Shown here: piece after piece, positions 35,101-39,207 of the stretch | Layout of the letters: each line of letters opens with the position of its first letter | How positions within the stretch are numbered: the stretch's first letter is position 1 | Source: Mediterraneibacter glycyrrhizinilyticus | GTDB lineage: Bacteria > Bacillota > Clostridia > Lachnospirales > Lachnospiraceae | Assembly (NCBI RefSeq): GCF_016902345.1 | Contig: NZ_JACJLR010000032.1 | Coordinates: forward strand, 1-39,207 | Reading direction: 5' to 3' | DNA: 39,207 bases | Notes under the pieces: generated by a model | Database searches by the model: none | Told to the model about the DNA's origin: nothing | What the model saw: only the letters and a program-made list of their open reading frames with translations | Translations under genes and position numbers: made by a program

Positions 35101-35649
35101 GGGGAAACACAGGAACAGGCATCTGAAGACATTATAAAGACCGCAACAGAGCAAGCCTTAGCTATCCTTCGTCAGATGAACGAGAGCAGAGCAAGTTTCC
35201 GTAAGATCGGGCTGACTTTTGAAGAAAAAGCATTCTACGATATATTGATCGCTTTGCGTGATCAGTATGATTTTGAATATGGAACTGATGAAGAGATAGA
35301 CGGTGTCATTATAAACGATAAGTGCAGAGCTTTAGCCAAAAAGGTGAAAGAAATTATTGACACAAAATCTTCTTTTGCTGACTGGCTTAATAACAAGAAT
35401 ATACGCAGTCAGTTGAAACTTGAAATCAAGATCTGCCTGGTGAAGAACGGATATCCGCCGCAGTATAGCCCTGAAGTGTTCAATAAGGTTATGGAGCAGG
35501 TTGAGAACTTTGAGGAGCATTCGGATTCGTCTACCGCAGGCAATGTGAGCTTTATTCCTTCTGAGGCTAATCGGTATCCTTCCGCAAAGAGCGATCTGGG
35601 GGCTGCTGCGGAGACTGGAATATATGGTACAAAGAAGGAGGAAGAATAA
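32185..35649 (+). CDS. hsdR: Type I restriction endonuclease subunit
   Basis: A 1154-residue motor-nuclease that translocates and cleaves unmodified DNA. The nuclease core is PDVVLF (Asp150) with ELK (Glu164-Lys166). The SF2 helicase part has Walker A GATGCGKT near 308, DEAHRTQ near 420, and GFTGTPI near 470 (motif III region). A RecA2 domain follows (FDVPSLTYLYNDKPLKKHLLIQTISRVNR is motif V/VI). A helical C-terminal region binds the MS complex. Translation starts at TTG 32185 with AGGAGGTG at 32171-32178, 4 bases after the hsdS stop. No disruption is seen, so all three subunits appear intact. The frame order is M-S-R. Confidence 0.96.
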   Translation: MAKLKEYNGRYCESEYESAFIGFLEAEGWQYSSGNDISRVSKRDVLIADDFKKFLAETNPDLTEEEVTQIFDNVRLAGAESDFATLHKVYGWMVDGVQFTPRDGLARMIPLIDFKYLDDKNKKNKNIFRVVNQFTVEYTNNGQKETRRPDVVLFVNGIPVCIMELKNPADANATIYDAWEQINIRYWRDIPHLLHYCPLACISDGVKTRLGTVRTPYEHFYAWRRVNDGDAISTLPFEETETMIKGVYAPERFLEIFRDYIYFQDSIYDSDEREIVCRYPQFFAARLLKQSIVKSVVEKSGKGGTYFGATGCGKTYTMAFLARQLALRCTDIPEIGSPTIILIVDREDLQKQGARLFTKSKEFLNLGEVSVVKNRTQLRQELGARQSGGFYICTIQKFCDREEDKIGLINERQNIICFSDEAHRTQLEHSRKIQFSKDADENMKAMVSKPYAKVLKEAFPHATFVGFTGTPIAETYQTFGEEIDRYTMDQAVADGLTVSIKYHPRIARVLLDDKKVKEIEDYYRKCADDGATYEDVEASKKAMSSMEVILGEPSRLERLAVDIHDHYVSSCEGDPDRIQKAMIVCSNRKIAYALLQKFKDKYPEWFKEKKSPDGVSVTEEELKELKPMPFIAMVSSVGSNDEAQMYNYLGGVGNAKRSEELDAAFKQEKSNFHIVIVVDMWITGFDVPSLTYLYNDKPLKKHLLIQTISRVNRKYPGKEFGMVIDYIGIRDNMREAMKIYGGDTSVAPTSDDVGQAAAVFREELEILKTMFTDYDLGAFSNPECNPIERYRLLAKAAEHVFASTQELYMEMYTGAYKVSFKTYFLKTVKRMRMAFDICQPSGDLGEEESALAQCFMAIAGFVRKMSGTSDVDADTMNRTVSKMVEEALKYNQVESVLESGEEEDIFSPEYFEKLSDVKMPATKLELLIKMIRRQIREYGKVNRLAAKTFQEMLEKTIAEYHERRKRLTAEEAGETQEQASEDIIKTATEQALAILRQMNESRASFRKIGLTFEEKAFYDILIALRDQYDFEYGTDEEIDGVIINDKCRALAKKVKEIIDTKSSFADWLNNKNIRSQLKLEIKICLVKNGYPPQYSPEVFNKVMEQVENFEEHSDSSTAGNVSFIPSEANRYPSAKSDLGAAAETGIYGTKKEEE

Positions 35650-35785
35650 AGTTTATTAATAGGTCATTGTGACAGAAGTACAGGGAGGCAGGAACCGTCG
35701 GCGCTTATGAATAAAGGCTGACAATATACAGAAGACATAACAAATTTATAAAACTGACTTCAGTAAACGAGCATGACTTTCTTTT

Positions 35786-35821
35786 CCCCTGCATACATTG
35801 TAAAAACGATGTTTGCAGGGG
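35786..35821 (+). promoter_or_regulatory. Hairpin over the spoIIID ribosome site, containing a sigma-E-like -10
   Basis: CCCCTGCATACAT (35786-35798) pairs with ATGTTTGCAGGGG (35809-35821) at 12 of 13 positions, with a 10-base loop. The 3' arm contains the AGGGGG ribosome site of spoIIID. The 5' arm contains CATACATT (35792-35799), a match to the sigma-E -10 consensus (CATACAnT). A promoter there would start after the 5' arm and leave the site free; longer transcripts would fold it shut. An alternative reading is a terminator (GATATTTTT follows). The 135 bases from the hsdR stop to this hairpin show no further gene. Confidence 0.5.
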
Positions 35822-35828
35822 GATATTT

Positions 35829-36083
35829 TTGAAAGATTATATTGAAGAGAGAGCCGTTGAGATTGCGAATTATATTATAGAAAATGGTGCTACTGTGAGA
35901 CAGACGGCAAAGCAGTTTCGGATCAGTAAGAGTACGGTACATAAGGATGTCACCGAACGGCTCCTCCAGATCAACCCCTCCCTGGCGAGAGAAGCGCGCA
36001 AAGTCCTGGATATGAACAAGTCGGAGAGGCATATCCGGGGAGGGATGGCTACGAGAGAGAAGTATCTGCATCAGCATGGATAA
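35829..36083 (+). CDS. spoIIID: Sporulation transcription regulator SpoIIID
   Basis: An 84-residue DNA-binding protein that acts in the mother cell after sigma-E, switching genes on or off before sigma-K. The whole protein matches the family: IEERAVEIANYIIENGATVRQTAKQF with a helix-turn-helix at about 23-42 (RQTAKQFRISKSTVHKDV), then the basic region RHIRGGMATREKYL. The start is TTG at 35829 with AGGGGG at 35817-35822. The last 46 codons (35946-36083, including the stop) recur as a diverged copy at 39050-39187, so this 3' end may have been supplied by an inserted cassette. The protein is nevertheless complete. Confidence 0.95.
   Translation: MKDYIEERAVEIANYIIENGATVRQTAKQFRISKSTVHKDVTERLLQINPSLAREARKVLDMNKSERHIRGGMATREKYLHQHG
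35946..36083 (+). repeat. Left copy of the 138-bp spoIIID 3'-end direct repeat
   Basis: It runs from the GATGTCAC boundary to the stop codon and matches 39050-39187 in the same orientation with 20 differences by eye (about 86% identity). Longest shared blocks are CTCCTCCAGATCAACCCC and GGGATGGCTACGAGAGA. Likely an attachment-site duplication. Confidence 0.75.
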
Positions 36084-36107
36084 ATTTTTCGAAGTATATA
36101 AAGGATG

Positions 36108-36157
36108 AAAAAACAGAAGCAGGTAACTTTTAAAGGAAAATCGCTGCTTCTGTTTTT
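36108..36157 (+). terminator. Rho-independent terminator after spoIIID
   Basis: AAAAACAGAAGCAG (36109-36122) pairs with CTGCTTCTGTTTTT (36144-36157) across a 21-base loop, ending in a T-run. Confidence 0.88.
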
Positions 36158-36193
36158 ATATTTTGGGTGTTATATCTTCTGGAAGAAATTTCA

Positions 36194-36222
36194 TTGAACC
36201 ACTTTGAGGGCTATATTATAAT
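36194..36222 (+). promoter_or_regulatory. Promoter of the STAND NTPase gene
   Basis: TTGAAC (36194-36199) and TATAAT (36217-36222) are 17 bases apart. The start would be about 28 bases before the ATG, after AGGAG at 36245-36249. It gives the gene its own vegetative-type transcription. Confidence 0.75.
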
Positions 36223-36256
36223 GAATTTGTAAGATTAGCCGGATAGGAGTGGTAAT

Positions 36257-39007
36257 ATGTTTGAAGCGTTAGCTGAAAGTATGACTTCTCTGCTTTGTGA
36301 TTTGTCACTGGAGAAGGCAGCGGGTAATATAGAGGACAAGCTGGACAGAAAACAGTTATCTGATAAAATACGGGAACAGATTACCAGATATGAGAATGAA
36401 ATTCTGCCGGGGCTTGATGGAGCTGAACAGTTTGATTTTATAGGCGTAAACCGGTATATAAAAGTTCATCTTTTTGATAAGATAACGGCATGTTTTAATT
36501 TACCAGAAAGATATCAGCGGGAGTGCGCAAGAAGGGATTTCATAAAGGCGGCTTATAGCGAGGCAGGGGCGGATACAAATGCTCAGAAAAAGGCAGTATA
36601 TTGTTACATCCAGATATTTCTCCAGATTGTAGAGGCTCATTATCTTGAAAAAATTGAAGACAAAATATGGTTCCTGGCGGGAAAAACTGTTGATGATGCA
36701 ATGGGTCAGGTACAGAAGTATCTGAAAAAGACGGAAAGTACGATTGTGGACGCTGTCCGGTATCAAGGTTCTTTTGCTGAATATATCGACGGGATAAAAC
36801 AGGAATCAGATAATATAAATGCGTTCCATTATCGGAATGAGCTGTTAAAATTTCGCGGCCGCGAGGCGGAGCTGAAAATGCTCAGTGAGTTTATTGAAAG
36901 TGACGAAGAATTATCGTGGATAGCAATCACCGGACCAGGGGGAGCAGGGAAAAGTAAGTTACTGTATTATTTTGTGAAAGAAATGGGAATTAATCCGGAA
37001 TGGAAATCTGTATGGCTTCATGCGGAAAACTGCAGCCGGTTTCTTGGATTTACTGCGTGGAGATATCCCTGCAATCTGCTGGTTGTCATAGATTATGCGG
37101 GAACCGCGGCATCTGATCTGGGAAAGTGGCTGGAATGCCTTGAACGGAGTACATATCATCCGGATAAGATGCGCTTTGTTTTTATTGAACGGGAAGGAAC
37201 AGGAGAAAAAGGAAATGTTCCTTTGTGGTATCAGAATTTAAAAGGGAGCGGGGAACAGGCAAGGTGCGTGGAGCGTCTGGGATGGAAAAAGTATAATGGA
37301 ACGCCGTTTTTTCAACTGCCGGCATTGGAATATGATCAGCTCGAAAAAATAATTGAAGATTATGCAAGGACACGCAATAAAGTTTTGTCAGGCGAACAGA
37401 AAAAATGGATTCTGGAGAAAGCGGAAGTGATTGACAGAAAACAGGGAAATCCCAGAGTGCTGATCGTGCTTTTTACGGCAGATGCAGTCCTGGAAGGAAG
37501 AGGGTATACGAACTGGGATATACCGCATCTGATCAATGAAATTATTAAGAAATATATGGAACATTGGAAAAAAGTTACATGCCGAAATGACGAAAAAATT
37601 TTTACTGCATTATCAGAAATGCTGATGTTTGCAACAGCGGCAGGAGCATGGGAACCTGGAGATACGGTTCCGGAGTTATTTGAAAACCCTTCTTCAATCT
37701 TGTGCTCAATGGATTCGGCTGATCTAGAGCAATTGATATGTGAAGTAAATGAAGAAAAACAATTTGCGGGAAAACTTAAACCGTTAGAACCCGACTTAAT
37801 AGGGGAATATTATGTTTTGGATTACTGGACAAAGAAGAAATACGCCAAAGATTATCTGAAAAATGTCTTTTGCGTATTGTGGAAATACCCATTATATTTT
37901 GCCCAATTTTTGAATCGGTGTATACAGAATTATGTCAGACAGGATACTTTTCAATATTTATTTCAAAATGGTATGGAGAGATTAATGCCCCCCGAAAATA
38001 ATGAACTGGGGAGCCTGTTTTTTTCGATGTTATTGGTTAATTTAACAGTAAACCAGACGGAAGGAGGAGCGACAGAAAGCGTCCGGTGTCTGGAAGAGCT
38101 GAGCGAGAGATACGAAGGGAATGAAGAAATCGCGTTAAGATATGCCAACGGTCTGGTAAACCTGTCTAGTAAGCAGGACGAAGCGGGAGCGGAAGAAAGC
38201 GTTCGTCGTCTGGAAGAGTTGAGCGGGAAATACGAAGGGAATGAGGAGATCGCGATAGCATATGCCAAAGGTCTGGTAAACCTGTCGAGTAAGCAGGACG
38301 AAGCGGGAGCGGAAGAAAGCGTCCGTCGTCTAGAAAAGTTAAGCGGGAAACACGAAGGGAATGAAGAAATCGCGTTAGAATATGCCAAAGGTCTGTTCAA
38401 CCTGTCGAATAAGCAGGGCGAAGCGGGAGCGGAAGAAAGCGTCCGTCGTCTGGAAGAGTTGAGCGGGAAATACGAAGGGAATGAGGAGATCGCGATAGCA
38501 TATGCCCAAGGTCTGGTAAACCTGTCGAGTAAGCAGGACGAAGCGGGAGCGGAAGAAAGCGTCCGTCGTCTAGAAGAGTTGAGTGGGAAATACGAAGGAA
38601 ATGAAAAGATCGCGTTAGCATATGCCAAAGGTCTGTTCAACCTATCGTGCTATCAGGACGAAGCGGGAGCGGAAGAAAGCGTCCGTCGTCTGGAAGAGCT
38701 AAGCGGGAAATACGAAGGGAATGAAGAGATCGCGTTAGCATATGCCAGAGGTCTGGTAAACCTGTCGAATAAGCAGGACGAAGCGGGAAGGGAAGAAAGC
38801 GTCCGACGCCTGAAAGAGTTGAGCGAGAGATACGAAGGGAATGAAGGAATCGCGTTAGAATATGCCAAAGGTCTGTTCAACCTGTCGAATAAGCAGGAGG
38901 GAAGCAAAAGAAAGGGATCGTTAAAACGTTTAGACGAAATAAGAAAGAAATATAAAATTGTAGACGAGTGGTTTACAGGATTTTTTGGGGGAACTGGAAT
39001 TAAATAA
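36257..39007 (+). CDS. STAND-type NTPase with near-identical TPR-like repeats, candidate immune sensor
   Basis: A 916-residue protein in three parts. Residues 1-205 are a helical N-terminal region of no family I recognise; by analogy with other STAND proteins it should be the effector or signalling domain. Residues ~210-560 are a P-loop NTPase: FRGREAELKML leads in, Walker A is GPGGAGKS (226-233), Walker B is LLVVIDYAG with Asp279, and a winged-helix-like part follows. Residues 607-886 are seven exact-length 40-residue repeats plus degenerate ends, of the form ESVRRLEELSGKYEGNEEIA and a second half, TPR-like. It has its own promoter, lies between duplicated spoIIID 3' ends and next to hsdMSR. 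That context and architecture suggest an Avs-like or NLR-like defence protein; this is inference. The stop at 39007 is in frame with the spoIIID remnant downstream. Confidence 0.75.
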   Translation: MFEALAESMTSLLCDLSLEKAAGNIEDKLDRKQLSDKIREQITRYENEILPGLDGAEQFDFIGVNRYIKVHLFDKITACFNLPERYQRECARRDFIKAAYSEAGADTNAQKKAVYCYIQIFLQIVEAHYLEKIEDKIWFLAGKTVDDAMGQVQKYLKKTESTIVDAVRYQGSFAEYIDGIKQESDNINAFHYRNELLKFRGREAELKMLSEFIESDEELSWIAITGPGGAGKSKLLYYFVKEMGINPEWKSVWLHAENCSRFLGFTAWRYPCNLLVVIDYAGTAASDLGKWLECLERSTYHPDKMRFVFIEREGTGEKGNVPLWYQNLKGSGEQARCVERLGWKKYNGTPFFQLPALEYDQLEKIIEDYARTRNKVLSGEQKKWILEKAEVIDRKQGNPRVLIVLFTADAVLEGRGYTNWDIPHLINEIIKKYMEHWKKVTCRNDEKIFTALSEMLMFATAAGAWEPGDTVPELFENPSSILCSMDSADLEQLICEVNEEKQFAGKLKPLEPDLIGEYYVLDYWTKKKYAKDYLKNVFCVLWKYPLYFAQFLNRCIQNYVRQDTFQYLFQNGMERLMPPENNELGSLFFSMLLVNLTVNQTEGGATESVRCLEELSERYEGNEEIALRYANGLVNLSSKQDEAGAEESVRRLEELSGKYEGNEEIAIAYAKGLVNLSSKQDEAGAEESVRRLEKLSGKHEGNEEIALEYAKGLFNLSNKQGEAGAEESVRRLEELSGKYEGNEEIAIAYAQGLVNLSSKQDEAGAEESVRRLEELSGKYEGNEKIALAYAKGLFNLSCYQDEAGAEESVRRLEELSGKYEGNEEIALAYARGLVNLSNKQDEAGREESVRRLKELSERYEGNEGIALEYAKGLFNLSNKQEGSKRKGSLKRLDEIRKKYKIVDEWFTGFFGGTGIK
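38075..38914 (+). repeat. Seven tandem 120-bp repeats in the STAND NTPase gene
   Basis: Units start at 38075, 38195, 38315, 38435, 38555, 38675 and 38795, each exactly 120 bp; a degenerate half unit precedes and follows. Units 2-6 share long stretches of identical DNA (for example GACGAAGCGGGAGCGGAAGA). Variation is concentrated at codons 21-22 (IA, LE, LA, LR), 25, 28 (V or F) and 32-33 of the unit. The DNA-level identity points to recent duplication or gene conversion. Confidence 0.93.
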
Positions 39008-39049
39008 AACTGTTCCCGGAGAAGTTTTGCTCCTGCCTTGACACCACCA

Positions 39050-39187
39050 GATGTCACTGAACGTCTCCTCCAGATCAACCCCACCCTTGCCCGCGAGGCC
39101 CGCAAAGTCCTCGACACAAACAAGTCGGAGCGTCACATCCGGGGCGGGATGGCTACGAGAGAAAAATATTTGCATCAGCATGGATAA
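39050..39187 (+). pseudogene. Truncated second copy of spoIIID (3' end only)
   Basis: The frame DVTERLLQINPTLAREARKV to the final LHQHG stop covers the last 45 residues of SpoIIID. It has only two amino-acid changes (Ser to Thr, Met to Thr) but 17 changed codons compared with 35946-36083. The helix-turn-helix and start are missing, and the sequence before 39050 is unrelated to spoIIID. It is the right boundary of the inserted segment and probably the displaced original 3' end of the gene. Confidence 0.85.
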
Positions 39188-39207
39188 TGAGACAAGATCA
39201 TCCGGTA

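Noticed and set aside
38075..38914. Regular repeats that could be taken for a CRISPR array
   Set aside because: Units are 120 bp, adjoining without unique spacers, and encode a continuous protein repeat in a long open frame.
37963..39123. Long minus-strand open frames of 225 and 156 codons
   Set aside because: They lie opposite the tandem repeats of the STAND gene; a repeat whose length is a multiple of three keeps antisense frames open. No ribosome site or promoter.
39050..39187. A short independent gene after the STAND NTPase
   Set aside because: It matches only the C-terminal half of SpoIIID, without start codon, ribosome site or DNA-binding helix-turn-helix.

Overview
The window looks like a chromosomal segment of a spore-forming, anaerobic Clostridia member, most likely Lachnospiraceae. 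The evidence is strong AGGAGG ribosome sites with occasional TTG/GTG starts, a T-box leader on metG, a trehalose PTS, a membrane pyrophosphatase, SpoIIID, and many short intergenic rho-independent terminators. No tRNA, rRNA, CRISPR array, transposase or integrase is visible.

Region by region: (1) 126-4876 is a sugar locus: an AraC-type regulator, a DUF4867 protein, a fucose/arabinose-isomerase-family enzyme and a xylulokinase-like FGGY kinase. (2) 5131-9038 holds an ECF sigma factor followed 20 bp later by a single-pass membrane protein with a large extracellular beta-propeller (probable sensor/anti-sigma partner), then a DUF5684 membrane protein. (3) 9122-11777 is metG behind a T-box leader with an AUG specifier. 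The leader carries a 96-bp tandem duplication of paired hairpins and is followed by a second GC-rich terminator-like element. (4) 11914-15274, on the minus strand, is a two-gene ABC exporter and a MATE transporter, each with its own recognisable promoter. (5) 15528-20324 is a trehalose locus: treC and treP on the minus strand, and the divergent regulator treR, with three matching TreR-type operators between them. (6) 20325-21214 holds a decayed gene. (7) 21328-26844 is a very acidic TPR-plus-P-loop protein of unknown role and glgB. (8) 27110-29209 is hppA. (9) 29451-35649 is a complete type I restriction-modification set, hsdM-hsdS-hsdR. (10) 35829-39187 is spoIIID, a 916-residue STAND-type NTPase with near-identical 40-residue C-terminal repeats, and a truncated second copy of the spoIIID 3' end.

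The most interesting part is the right end. The STAND NTPase gene sits between two 138-bp direct repeats of the spoIIID 3' end (20 differences by eye, almost all synonymous). This is what is expected of a cassette inserted into the end of spoIIID. Together with the adjacent hsdMSR genes it looks like a small defence island. The second unusual object is the metG leader, where stem-covarying hairpins have been duplicated inside a T-box. All calls come from reading the sequence by eye; no database search or folding program was run.
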